From Bacteroidota bacterium (lineage in GTDB: Bacteria > Bacteroidota > Bacteroidia > Cytophagales > Cyclobacteriaceae): DNA of 64,000 nt. This document shows, piece by piece, positions 18,701-26,621 of the stretch (positions are counted from its first letter, which is position 1; the number at the start of each line of letters is the position of its first letter). The translations under genes and the position numbers were made by a program. The stretch is taken from positions 310,001 through 374,000 of the forward strand of contig JAEYWY010000028.1 in assembly GCA_023428695.1 (NCBI GenBank), written 5' to 3'. The notes beneath the pieces were generated by a model that saw only the letters and a program-made list of their open reading frames with translations, ran no database searches and was not told where the DNA came from.

Positions 18701-18881
18701 TCCCGGCTTCATCAAGGACCTGGCCGGTCACAGTGATCGAAGATTGGACGTCATCGCCTGCAAATGCGGTGTTTCCGCCAACGCAAAGCATCACGCCAAT
18801 CGCCAACAGAAATGAAAGCATTCCTGACTTGCGGAATGACGTTGTGCATTGATCTGTTTGGTTTGAGTAGATTTCAGTCAT
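15711..18881 (-). CDS. SusC/RagA-type TonB-linked outer membrane transporter
   Basis: Imports oligosaccharides across the outer membrane using TonB energy, in complex with the SusD encoded next. It has 1056 residues: signal sequence to about residue 42 (ending NTAFAG), carboxypeptidase-regulatory-like domain about 50-125 (PGVNVLVKGTTSGT, FSFIGYLTQEI), plug about 130-245 (SEVVVIGYGTQ, VRIRGIGTI, PLVVVDGFPTS, IYGSRASNGVILI), then the 22-strand barrel ending in the aromatic-terminated GLQVGF. It is the first structural gene of the xylan-type locus. The upstream 440 bases separate it from the hybrid regulator at 19323-23486, the probable activator of its promoter. Confidence 0.95.
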   Translation of the reverse strand: MTEIYSNQTDQCTTSFRKSGMLSFLLAIGVMLCVGGNTAFAGDDVQSSITVTGQVLDEAGKSMPGVNVLVKGTTSGTSTDTDGNYRITVENGEAVLVFSFIGYLTQEIPVGNKTVINISLAPDIETLSEVVVIGYGTQARASVTGAISSVSSEQISQQPVVSVGQALQGRVAGVTVTNNGAPGSQPIVRIRGIGTINNANPLVVVDGFPTSDLNSFNPKDIASVEVLKDASAAAIYGSRASNGVILITTKSGSINQKLTVNVDSYYGVETPWRKKLDVLNTEQYIDFATDMLTNADIYYNETNGTDPDRVVGESVPDRIQSGLDQPIHSGTSQTFRQTETDWQDVMFRSGRIQQHKAELSGGSSASRYFASFGYFEQEGIMLGTGYQRGDVRLNTDHKVSDRVSIGQNFYAAYDERLIEQQSGGRTQLQHMLRSSPYFPIYSPDNFGGFWGAQSVDGSDPENPVRIAMMDKQNQQRLKLLGNVYADVKLFDFLTYRFKAGIDYVDYTQRSHLPAYNTGGYSNRPAATINQNRQHFASVLLTNQLTFDKTFGNHSVNATLVAERQTNNFSQISGNGENGISNEITEPVGLTRIGFSGNKSESALISYIGRVNYEFNGKYLVAASFRRDGSSKFIPENRWGNFPAVSAGWRISEESFMAGVDFISDLKLRASYGVTGNNSSGDYAAISTITGNQIYWFGGNAATGYTIRTMANENLKWETTYMTNIGFDLGLMDNQLTMAVEYFNNKTKDMIIQRPIPLSFGYDGNPFANVGEVENKGVEIQLGYEKATGDFTYSVSGNISFIKNEVLSLGDEGTTIAQGDWYGDNLTLTKVGEPIGFFNGYVVDGLFQEGDDMSMQGNARPGDIRFRDVNGDGVLDPDDKVNIGHFLPDFSYGINFSANWKGFDASLFLQGVSGNEIYSIVKYDLEGMSRLFNAGTAVLDRWTPENTNTNVPRAVSGDPNQNARASDRFVEDGSYFRVKNLTIGYNISSPGNFTKNTINRLRIYTTMQNLLTITKYEGGFDPEIGNRNAGTNGLTSGIDYGQFPQARSIVVGLQVGF

Positions 18882-19322
18882 AAAACTGTTTGGGATGGTT
18901 TAGACAAATTGATAATGTCATTACTTGAGATCCCGGCGATAACTATTAAAGCAGGGGGGCGGTGCGGGGCGTATGAAATCCTCCGGCATCCTTGTAGAAT
19001 AGGCGTCTGTTTCGGTTTGGGTTACGGTTTTTTGGGTTAACAAATTGAGTCACACCGCTGGCGGCCTAAGTGACTGACACCGAGCCGCAAACGATTTCGC
19101 TAATCTGTCAACTATAATGCTTCAAAGCCTATAATGAATTGGACATTGGCTTTAAACTTTGAAACAACGTTTGCATTTAAGGCAAATGAGAGGGATTTGA
19201 ACGTGTGGCCCAACCGATAATTCACAACGGCTAATGTCACGCGAGTTAATGAAAGAGAAAACAACCGAAAGCGTGTGGCCCGGGCGTGGGCGCGCACATG
19301 CAGACGCTGAGATAACGATCTG
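18882..19322. other. Regulatory gap between the hybrid regulator gene and susC
   Basis: About 440 bases without a gene; this is where the AraC domain of the hybrid regulator would be expected to bind. Visible repeats are CTATAATG at 19112-19119 and 19129-19136 (17-base period), CGTGTGGCCC at 19202-19211 and 19272-19281, and ACAAATTGA twice. None is strong enough to call as an operator. No clear TAnnTTTG promoter and no terminator after the regulator gene were found. Confidence 0.4.
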
Positions 19323-22300
19323 TTAGTTCTGTTCGAGATATTCGGAAGGAGTCTTACCATACTCCTCCTTGAAGCGTTTCGTGAAGTATGACGCGGAATT
19401 GAAACCAACTTCGAACGCAATTTCGGCCAACGTATAACGATGTGTATCCATCAGCTTGATAGCTTCCTTCATGCGCACCATGCGAATAAATTCAACCACC
19501 GACTTCCCGGTCAACGCTTTGATCTTACGGTAGACCTGCATGCGGCTAATGTTGAATATCCCCGCCAATGAGTCCACGCCAAGTTGGGTGTCCTGCAGGT
19601 TGGCGACAACATAGTCGATTGCCTTTTGAAGGAACTCCTGATCGAGGGCATTGGTTGCCGCCTTTCCCGGTGTCAGGTAAACATCCTGACTAAAGCGTGC
19701 ACATAGTTGACGTCGGGAATCAATCAACTGGTGGATTTGCGCAACAAGGAACCGGATACTGAAAGGTTTCGGAAGGTATACGTCGGCACCGGTTTCTATG
19801 CCCGCAATCTGATCCTCAATCGTAGCTTTGGCCGAAAGCAGAATAAAAGGAATGTGACTTGTGTTCAGATCTGTCTTAACGTCACGACACAACTCAATTC
19901 CGTTCTTCACCGGCATCATGATATCGCTGATGATAAGGTCTGGCGATATTGCCAATGAAAGATCAAGACCTTCGGCGCCATCTTTCGCTTCGACTACTGT
20001 AAATTCCGAACGTAGTTCAGAGACAAGATATTCACGCAATTCGTCGTTGTCTTCCACCAGCAGGATCTTCGACTTATCACACTCTTCGCCAACTTCAGAA
20101 GGTTCCTCGGGAATTTGAATATCATCCACTCTATATATATCGTTCACAACCTCCTTCGGAATTGCGACCGATTCGTCAACCTCGTAAACATGTGCATCTA
20201 CCGGAATCAGAATCGAGAAGATCGTAGCTTTGTCGGGGACGCTCGTGACGGTAATCGTGCCCTGGTGCAACTCGACAAGCGCCTTCGTCAGCGAAAGTCC
20301 GATACCTGTTCCCGGGCTTGTTATTTTACCCGATGACGCAGCCTGATAGAATTTTTCGAAAATGTATGGCAATTCTTCCGGTGAGATACCGATACCGTTG
20401 TCTTCAATCACCAGTTCGGCGAAACAACTAAGCCTGCCGTTGGAAATAATCGAATGTTTTGAATTGATCTTCAACTTAATCTCGCCCGCATCCGCCGTAA
20501 ATTTGAAGGCGTTCGACAGAATGTTGAAAATTATCCGCTCAAGTTTGTCACGGTCAAACCACCCTGTCAGTTCTGCAATTTCTGACGTTACCGAAAACGC
20601 AATTCCTCTTTTCGCTGCCATTTCATTGAATGTGATTGCAGTCTCTGTAACAAACTGCACAAGTTCTCCATGGTGGACATTAAGGCGGAGATTACCCGCT
20701 TCAAGCTTGTTAAAGTCAAGTAACTCGTTCACAAGCCGGTTCATTCTAAAGGCATTCTTGTGCGCAGTATGTATTCGCTGCCGCAATGAAGAAGGAACGT
20801 TGTTGGTGTCCATCAGGCTCTCGAGCGGAATCATGATCAGGCTCAACGGGGTCCGGAATTCGTGCGCAACGTTTGTAAAGAAATTAGTCTTTGATTCGCT
20901 TAATTTTTGTTCCTGCTCACGCCGTAGTTTCTCCAGCATTACTTCGTTTTTCAACTTCAACCGATCGATGCGGATCCTGAGGCCGAACCACACCAACGCC
21001 ATGATGACGAGTAAGTAAAACGAAAATGCCCACCACGTCTTCCAAAATACCTGACGAATGGTTATTGACAGCCTTAGTGGTTCACCGATCCAGACTCCGT
21101 CACGATTCGACGCTTTCACAAGGAGGACATAACTGCCAGGATCAATATTCGTGTACGTGGCGCTATTGTTACCATTGCTGCAATTCCAATCGTCGTCAAA
21201 GCCCTCGAGCATGTAGCAATACGTATAATGTGACGATTTGCTGTGGTCAAGGACAACAAAGTCGATCACAAATGAACGCTGGTCATACGACAACTGGAGA
21301 TCGGAGGTAAGACTGATGTGCTTCGCAAGTGGTGACTGCGGTGCACCCGGTTTCACCGACCGGTTCCCGATTTTCAGATCGGAAAGCACGATCCGGCCGC
21401 GGGGCTGACTGCTGCGAATGCTATCCGGATAAAAACTGTCAAGTCCGTTATTGCTTCCAAACAGAAGTTTTCCGGATGAACTTGCAATGGCCGAATTTCG
21501 ATGAAAGCTGTTAGACTTCAAGCCATCTTCGCGCGTGTATGTGACGAATGTTCCCGAATGCACTTCGAACCGTGAGAGCCCAATGTTTCCACCGATCCAA
21601 AGATTCCCACGATGATCAACAAGCAAGGAACGGATGGCATTCATGGCCATTTCCTTTCCGGTCGCATATACCTCGAACTGCGACATGCCATGTTTCATAA
21701 GATTCAGCCCATCCGTTGTACCCACCCAAAGATTTTTATCCTTGTCTTCAAGTATCACCTGAATTTGCGCGCCCCGAATCGAGCCTTCACTGTTATCCGG
21801 CAGATGGACACAATATATAAATGAGTAATCCGAACGTTTCCTGAGTTCATAAAGTCCGTAAAGCGTTCCTACCCAGAAAGTACCTGAAGAGTCTTCCAGG
21901 ATATCCGTGATGTAGCCGGTGTTCGGAATATGATTAGGCTGTTCGTACTCTGCCAGCCCGACAAACTGATCGGTGTTTGGATCAAGGAAGAACAACCCAC
22001 TCCCCCATGTGCCCGCCCATATCGTACCTCGTTTATCCTCATAAAGGCAAAATACCTGATCGTTGCCAAAGCCATTCGATGTAAGGCAATAGTTCTTGAT
22101 TTCATTGGTTACCGGATCAACCCGATACACACCTTTTCCGGCAGTTCCCGCCCATAGTTTTCCGTCGCGTGTTACAATGATGGAAGTAACATTCTTATTC
22201 GGCATCTTCCGGTTAATTTCATCTGCTGTGGCGTATAGGCCTGTCGCAGCTTCAATCCTCGACAGCCCCGCGCCGTATGACGCTAGCCAGATATTCCCCT

Positions 22301-23486
22301 GCGCGTCTTCTGCAAGACTTCTGACATCACCATTGATTACCAGAGGATTCTCTGAAAATGCTTCATCGCTTTCGAATTTCTTCCTGTTACTGTCCAGAAG
22401 AAATACGCCATTGTTGAAAGTACCTATCCAGATCAACCCGCTGTCATCAGCATAGATCGCTTCGATTGAATTCGTCGGCAGACTGTTTGCGTTACCGGGA
22501 TCTGCTAAAAATCGACGAACCTTGCTGGTTCGCGAGTCAATCATGTTAAAACCGGAATTTTCACCGCCAACGATAATGTCGCCGCGCGCACTAACAGTCA
22601 TCGTAAGAACCCGGTTCGCGCTCGCCCCGAGTTCTTCACCCGAAGAAATCGATGTGAATGAATAGTCGCCATTGTTTATACCTATACGCGTAATCTGCCC
22701 ATCGACAGTCGCCACCAGGAAACTTCCCGATTTCTCACGGATGATCGAACTAATCTGGGCTTCTGCGAATCGACGCAGTTCACCGAGTGGCAGGCGTTGA
22801 AGTGTCGTGGCATCGTATAAAATAAGCCCGCCCTTTGTAGCGCACCAAATTGTGTCATCAATATGAATGAGAATATTGATAAAGTTACTCGACGGAAGAA
22901 CACCACCCTGTGCAGGATCAATTATGTATTGGAATTCGCGTCGAACGGGATCATAGATATTAACGCCGCCCTCATGCGTGCCAATCCACAAGTGGCCACG
23001 CGAATCAAATTCGAGATCAGTAATGTATCGATTATTCAGGTAGTTGCGGTTTCCGGGAATGGAGTCAACATTTATGAAGCTGTCCAGATCACGGTCGTAA
23101 ATGCACAACCCCTGGGCTGTCCCCAGCCACAGTTTACCGTCCTCACCTTCAATAATCGTATTGACCGTGTGGTGAGGGATACTGGTATGATCCTCCGAAT
23201 CATGCGTATAACGATAGGCGCGGCGGCCGTCGAAGCGGATGAGCGCGTCCTCCGTTCCGATCCACATGTATCCATGACTGTCTTTGAAGAAACACCTGAC
23301 GTGTGAATTGGAGAGGGTTTCTGATGCAACCGGGGAAAATTCCGGCGATGCGGATTGAGCCTGACTTTGCAGGCATATCAGGACCAGGAACGCAGAGAAG
23401 ACAAGACTGACTTCAAAACGGAGGACCTGCCGGAAAACAGCCTCACAAGCCCGCGACAAAAAACCATTCCTGCTCGTGTACTCCAT
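19323..23486 (-). CDS. Hybrid two-component system regulator (sensor propeller, histidine kinase, receiver, AraC DNA-binding domain)
   Basis: One-protein signalling system that senses a breakdown oligosaccharide in the periplasm and activates the linked glycan locus. I start at ATG 23486 (1387 residues), just before a signal/anchor segment (VSLVFSAFLVLICLQSQAQ); the longer frame adds 22 residues. Two-component-regulator propeller repeats (GYMWIGTEDALIRFDG, GKLWLGTAQGLCIYD) fill about 45-715, then a Y_Y_Y domain. A transmembrane segment lies near 815 (AFSFYLLVIMALVWFGL). The kinase has the H-box NVAHEFRTPLS and the ATPase motif DNGIGIS. The receiver has phospho-Asp in IISDIMMP and Lys in LPKPF. 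AraC helix-turn-helices end the protein (EIAFEVGFNSASYFTKRFKEEYGKTPSEYL). It is read in the same direction as the susC it faces. Confidence 0.95.
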   Translation of the reverse strand: MEYTSRNGFLSRACEAVFRQVLRFEVSLVFSAFLVLICLQSQAQSASPEFSPVASETLSNSHVRCFFKDSHGYMWIGTEDALIRFDGRRAYRYTHDSEDHTSIPHHTVNTIIEGEDGKLWLGTAQGLCIYDRDLDSFINVDSIPGNRNYLNNRYITDLEFDSRGHLWIGTHEGGVNIYDPVRREFQYIIDPAQGGVLPSSNFINILIHIDDTIWCATKGGLILYDATTLQRLPLGELRRFAEAQISSIIREKSGSFLVATVDGQITRIGINNGDYSFTSISSGEELGASANRVLTMTVSARGDIIVGGENSGFNMIDSRTSKVRRFLADPGNANSLPTNSIEAIYADDSGLIWIGTFNNGVFLLDSNRKKFESDEAFSENPLVINGDVRSLAEDAQGNIWLASYGAGLSRIEAATGLYATADEINRKMPNKNVTSIIVTRDGKLWAGTAGKGVYRVDPVTNEIKNYCLTSNGFGNDQVFCLYEDKRGTIWAGTWGSGLFFLDPNTDQFVGLAEYEQPNHIPNTGYITDILEDSSGTFWVGTLYGLYELRKRSDYSFIYCVHLPDNSEGSIRGAQIQVILEDKDKNLWVGTTDGLNLMKHGMSQFEVYATGKEMAMNAIRSLLVDHRGNLWIGGNIGLSRFEVHSGTFVTYTREDGLKSNSFHRNSAIASSSGKLLFGSNNGLDSFYPDSIRSSQPRGRIVLSDLKIGNRSVKPGAPQSPLAKHISLTSDLQLSYDQRSFVIDFVVLDHSKSSHYTYCYMLEGFDDDWNCSNGNNSATYTNIDPGSYVLLVKASNRDGVWIGEPLRLSITIRQVFWKTWWAFSFYLLVIMALVWFGLRIRIDRLKLKNEVMLEKLRREQEQKLSESKTNFFTNVAHEFRTPLSLIMIPLESLMDTNNVPSSLRQRIHTAHKNAFRMNRLVNELLDFNKLEAGNLRLNVHHGELVQFVTETAITFNEMAAKRGIAFSVTSEIAELTGWFDRDKLERIIFNILSNAFKFTADAGEIKLKINSKHSIISNGRLSCFAELVIEDNGIGISPEELPYIFEKFYQAASSGKITSPGTGIGLSLTKALVELHQGTITVTSVPDKATIFSILIPVDAHVYEVDESVAIPKEVVNDIYRVDDIQIPEEPSEVGEECDKSKILLVEDNDELREYLVSELRSEFTVVEAKDGAEGLDLSLAISPDLIISDIMMPVKNGIELCRDVKTDLNTSHIPFILLSAKATIEDQIAGIETGADVYLPKPFSIRFLVAQIHQLIDSRRQLCARFSQDVYLTPGKAATNALDQEFLQKAIDYVVANLQDTQLGVDSLAGIFNISRMQVYRKIKALTGKSVVEFIRMVRMKEAIKLMDTHRYTLAEIAFEVGFNSASYFTKRFKEEYGKTPSEYLEQN

Positions 23487-23704
23487 CAGTAAGCCGCGCA
23501 AAGACGCGATTAGTAAACAGCTACAACCTCTTGTACAAAAATTTCCAGTCAATTAAGTGTGCACAAAACAATTATACAAAATCCTGTCGAATCAACTGAG
23601 CAAAATCATGGGATTTTTTCATGCGTACAGTGTGTGCCTGCACAACTTGCATCTTCGCGTATTCACAATATTCGTTAAGGCAGTCCGTTAAGCAAGGAGT
23701 CTGA

Positions 23705-23749
23705 TATGATTTCACTCATAAGGGACTTCAGCGTTTTCCGATATCTATG
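23705..23749 (+). promoter_or_regulatory. Crp/Fnr-type box plus -7 element of the DGC-domain gene
   Basis: The palindrome TATGATTTCACTCATA (23705-23720) fits TATGA-N6-TCATA exactly. TATCTATG at 23742-23749 matches the Bacteroidota -7 consensus TAnnTTTG with one mismatch. The centres are 33 bases apart, which places the box near -41, the class II activator position. Translation starts 24 bases past the -7 element. Confidence 0.75.
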
Positions 23750-23772
23750 TTGTACATTAAGTCAATTCTCTG

Positions 23773-24135
23773 ATGAAAGAAAAACCATTAATCTTCGCGT
23801 GTTCAGGTTGTTCGCACGCAGGCCAGGCCGCGTACACTGTGGCACTTCAGACCGATGAAAGAGGTCTCGCGGAAATGTCGTGCCTTGCAGGGGTCGCTGC
23901 AGGAATTCCAAAATTCCGAAAACAGTTGATGGGCCGTGAGGCAATTGTTGTTGATGGTTGCCCTATCGCGTGTGCCAAAGCTGTCTTCGAAAGGCAGGAT
24001 CTGCCCATCACCAGGTATGTCGGCTTACACAAGATAGGCGTTACAAAAGAACGGGCACTTACATCCCAACAACTTGAGCAAGCGCTTGCTGAAATCGAAT
24101 CGACCCCTCTCGCGGAAAGCCGCGCGAACCTATAG
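23773..24135 (+). CDS. DGC-domain protein (putative zinc-binding)
   Basis: Small cytoplasmic protein of the DGC family, named for its conserved Asp-Gly-Cys and thought to bind zinc; its cellular role is not established. In its 120 residues the family cysteines are present: C10 and C13 (FACSGCSHAG), C37 (MSCLAG), and D61-G62-C63 with C67 (VDGCPIACA). No signal peptide or membrane segment is seen. It is 104 bases upstream of norZ and both genes have their own copy of the TATGA-N6-TCATA box. That links it to nitric oxide or anaerobic metabolism, perhaps as a metal or sulfur handling protein; this role is inferred from context only. Confidence 0.85.
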   Translation: MKEKPLIFACSGCSHAGQAAYTVALQTDERGLAEMSCLAGVAAGIPKFRKQLMGREAIVVDGCPIACAKAVFERQDLPITRYVGLHKIGVTKERALTSQQLEQALAEIESTPLAESRANL

Positions 24136-24176
24136 ACTGCGAACCAAAGCATACCATTTGCCGCACCGGCCATCCT

Positions 24177-24222
24177 TATGATTTGTATCATATATGGCGA
24201 CGGCTTATCACTCCTACATTGG
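24177..24222 (+). promoter_or_regulatory. Crp/Fnr-type box plus -7 element of norZ
   Basis: TATGATTTGTATCATA (24177-24192) has 6-base perfect arms around a 4-base centre. TACATTGG at 24215-24222 resembles TAnnTTTG with one mismatch. Centre-to-centre distance is 34 bases, again fitting activation from about -41. The norZ start is 17 bases past the -7 element. Confidence 0.75.
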
Positions 24223-24239
24223 GGTCTTAACCCTATGTC

Positions 24240-26549
24240 ATGGAGACAAAAAGAAGTTTCATTCAATTCCTGATGAATCCCCGAAAGTGGTGGATTCCTC
24301 TCACGATAATCTTCGTCGTCAGCTTTACCGGTGTTACGCTCATTGGATTCGAAACTTACCACGAAGCCCCACCTATTCCTGACTTTGTCACCGATGAGGG
24401 TAATGAAGTTTTTTCGGCAACGGAAATCCTGAAAGGACAGGCAACATTCCAGCAGCTCGCGCTAATGGATTATGGCAGCATGTTCGGAGACGGTGCGAAC
24501 CGCGGGCCTGATTTTACTGCGCAGGCATTGCACCATGTCGCGGAGTACATGAGCGCCTACTACAGGGAGAACGGCGCACCCGACGATCTCACTCAGCTTG
24601 GCATTGACGAACAGGTAAAGCGTGAATTAAAAACTAACCGGTTTGATGCGGAATCTAACCGCGTGGTACTTACGAAAGCCCAGGCATATGCGTGTAACGA
24701 ATTAACCACATTTTACAAGGACTATTTCTCCACAGGCCAGGAGTCCCTGAAGCCAGGATATATTAAAGACACCGCATCGATCAGGTCCCTTTCCGCGTTC
24801 TTTTTCTGGGGTGCCTGGGTATGCAGCGCGGAACGCCCTGACAAACGTTATAGCTATACGCACAACTGGCCATATGATCCCGTTGCAGGAAACTCACCCC
24901 ACACACCCGTTGTCTACTGGACAATCATCGGCTCACTCGGATTGATCTTTGGACTTGGAATAGTCCTCTACTATCACGGGCGCCTCGAAAAGCTTAGCGA
25001 CCAGACATTTCTCACAAATTCTGGTCCGTTACTAACGCGGAAAAGTGTAAACGCGTTTGAACCCACACCCTCGCAACGCGCAACGTTCAAGTTCTTTTAC
25101 GCAGCCGCTCTCGTGCTGCTGGTGCAGGTGATAGCCGGCATTCTTACGGTACATGACTTTGTCGGATTTACAACGTTCTTTGGCTACGACCTGCGTGAAC
25201 TGTTTCCCATCACGGTAAGCAGAGGGTGGCATGTGCAACTCTCCCTGTTATGGATATCCGCCTGCTGGATTGGAGGATCGTTGTTCGTAGTGCCATTCAT
25301 CGTAAAGGAGCCACCCTTTCTCCAGAAATACACCAACACCATATTCTGGATGACATTTGTTTTGATTGCCGGATCGATTGTCGGGATTTACATCGGACCA
25401 ATGGGTCTCACAAAGTACTGGTACTGGCTTGGAAATCAAGGTTGGGAATATGTGGAACCCGGAAAGGTATGGCAGATCCTTTTGTTCTGTATTTTCATCA
25501 TGTGGGCCGTCACCTTGTATAAGTCCTTACGGCCTGTGCTGTCAATAAAACAACCCTGGGCGCTTCCCAATTGGCTCGTCTACGCAACGTCGTGTATACT
25601 TGTTTTGCTCATCTCAGGTTTCATTGCAACGCCGTCCACAAACTTTGTCATTGCTGACTTCTGGCGCTGGTGTGTGATTCATATGTGGGCGGAAGCGTTC
25701 TTTGAAGTGTTTACCACGGTACTGGTCGGATACTTCATGGTTCTGATGGGCCTCGTCAGCCGTGAGTCGGCGATTCGTGTCATTTACCTGGCAACGCTGC
25801 TGTTTCTCGGATCAGGGCTGCTCGGCATATCCCATAACTTCTACTGGAACGCAAAGCCCGTCGCGACCATGGCATTAGGATCCGTGTTCTCAACGCTTCA
25901 GGTTATTCCACTCGTTCTCCTCACACTGGAGGCCTGGCGCTTTCAACGTCTGCCGGAAACCGCGCTCTCACAAGTTGAAAGGGGCAATGGAAAAAGTATT
26001 TCCTTTGGAATGAAAGATGTATTCCTCTTCCTTATCGGTGTGAACTTCTGGAACTTTTTCGGAGCCGGCGTCATGGGTTTCATTATCAATCTTCCACTGG
26101 CAAACTACTATGAACATGGAACATACCTCACGGTGAACCACGGGCATGCCGCTTTGATGGGTGTTTACGGAAACCTTTCTATAGCCGCGATACTTTTTTG
26201 CTCCAAGCTCCTTAGCCGCAGCGACTCATGGAAACCCGGACTTGTCCGCATTTCGTTTTGGTGCGTGAATGCCGGGCTGATGCTAATGGTACTGCTGGAT
26301 CTCTTTCCCGCAGGCATACTGCAGTTCGAGGCCGTCGTCGACCAGGGTTTGTGGTACGCGCGTTCCGCAGAATTCATAGACAGCAACTCATTCCAGACGC
26401 TGACGTGGATGCGAATCATCGGCGGTGCGATATTCACACTTGGCGGCGTGGTGCCACTGGTCTACATCGTGTCGCGCTCAGCAGTTAACCTGAAACCACA
26501 TCAGGTTCCCGTGAGCGACGTTCATGTTACGGAAGAGGTACACGCATAG
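24240..26549 (+). CDS. norZ: Quinol-dependent nitric oxide reductase (single-subunit NorB/NorZ type)
   Basis: Inner-membrane enzyme reducing 2 NO to N2O with electrons from quinol; no NorC gene is present, which fits the qNOR type. In 769 residues the first membrane helix (about 20-40) is followed by a periplasmic NorC-like domain (about 45-215, ATFQQLALMDYGSMFG) and then the 12-helix NorB core. Visible ligands are the heme His in SRGWHVQLSL, His481 with Glu485 and Glu489 in HMWAEAFFE (FeB site), and the His-Gly-His in NHGHAALMG (hemes). Where structures of the family have two adjacent FeB histidines, this protein reads His532-Asn533 (ISHNFYW), a point needing an alignment. It shares promoter design with nosZ and ric, so it probably serves both denitrification and NO defence. 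Confidence 0.93.
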   Translation: METKRSFIQFLMNPRKWWIPLTIIFVVSFTGVTLIGFETYHEAPPIPDFVTDEGNEVFSATEILKGQATFQQLALMDYGSMFGDGANRGPDFTAQALHHVAEYMSAYYRENGAPDDLTQLGIDEQVKRELKTNRFDAESNRVVLTKAQAYACNELTTFYKDYFSTGQESLKPGYIKDTASIRSLSAFFFWGAWVCSAERPDKRYSYTHNWPYDPVAGNSPHTPVVYWTIIGSLGLIFGLGIVLYYHGRLEKLSDQTFLTNSGPLLTRKSVNAFEPTPSQRATFKFFYAAALVLLVQVIAGILTVHDFVGFTTFFGYDLRELFPITVSRGWHVQLSLLWISACWIGGSLFVVPFIVKEPPFLQKYTNTIFWMTFVLIAGSIVGIYIGPMGLTKYWYWLGNQGWEYVEPGKVWQILLFCIFIMWAVTLYKSLRPVLSIKQPWALPNWLVYATSCILVLLISGFIATPSTNFVIADFWRWCVIHMWAEAFFEVFTTVLVGYFMVLMGLVSRESAIRVIYLATLLFLGSGLLGISHNFYWNAKPVATMALGSVFSTLQVIPLVLLTLEAWRFQRLPETALSQVERGNGKSISFGMKDVFLFLIGVNFWNFFGAGVMGFIINLPLANYYEHGTYLTVNHGHAALMGVYGNLSIAAILFCSKLLSRSDSWKPGLVRISFWCVNAGLMLMVLLDLFPAGILQFEAVVDQGLWYARSAEFIDSNSFQTLTWMRIIGGAIFTLGGVVPLVYIVSRSAVNLKPHQVPVSDVHVTEEVHA

Positions 26550-26553
26550 CCGA

Positions 26554-26584
26554 CACTGCCCCACGATTCTTTCTCGGGGAAGTG
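26554..26584. terminator. Weak hairpin between norZ and the convergent lyase gene
   Basis: CACTGCCCC at 26554-26562 can pair with GGGGAAGTG at 26576-26584, giving two 4-base stems around one G.A mismatch. It lies just after the norZ stop but no T-run follows on the plus strand, so termination is uncertain. Confidence 0.35.
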
Positions 26585-26621
26585 CTCTAAGTTGGAATCA
26601 GTATGGCGAGAATTGTTCTTG

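Noticed and set aside
19112..19136. CTATAATG direct repeat with 17-base period
   Set aside because: Too short and AT-rich to claim as an operator of the hybrid regulator without comparison to other loci.
19112..19420. 102-codon minus strand open frame
   Set aside because: It mostly overlaps the end of the hybrid regulator gene and otherwise shows low-quality Arg/Ser-rich sequence typical of a shadow frame.
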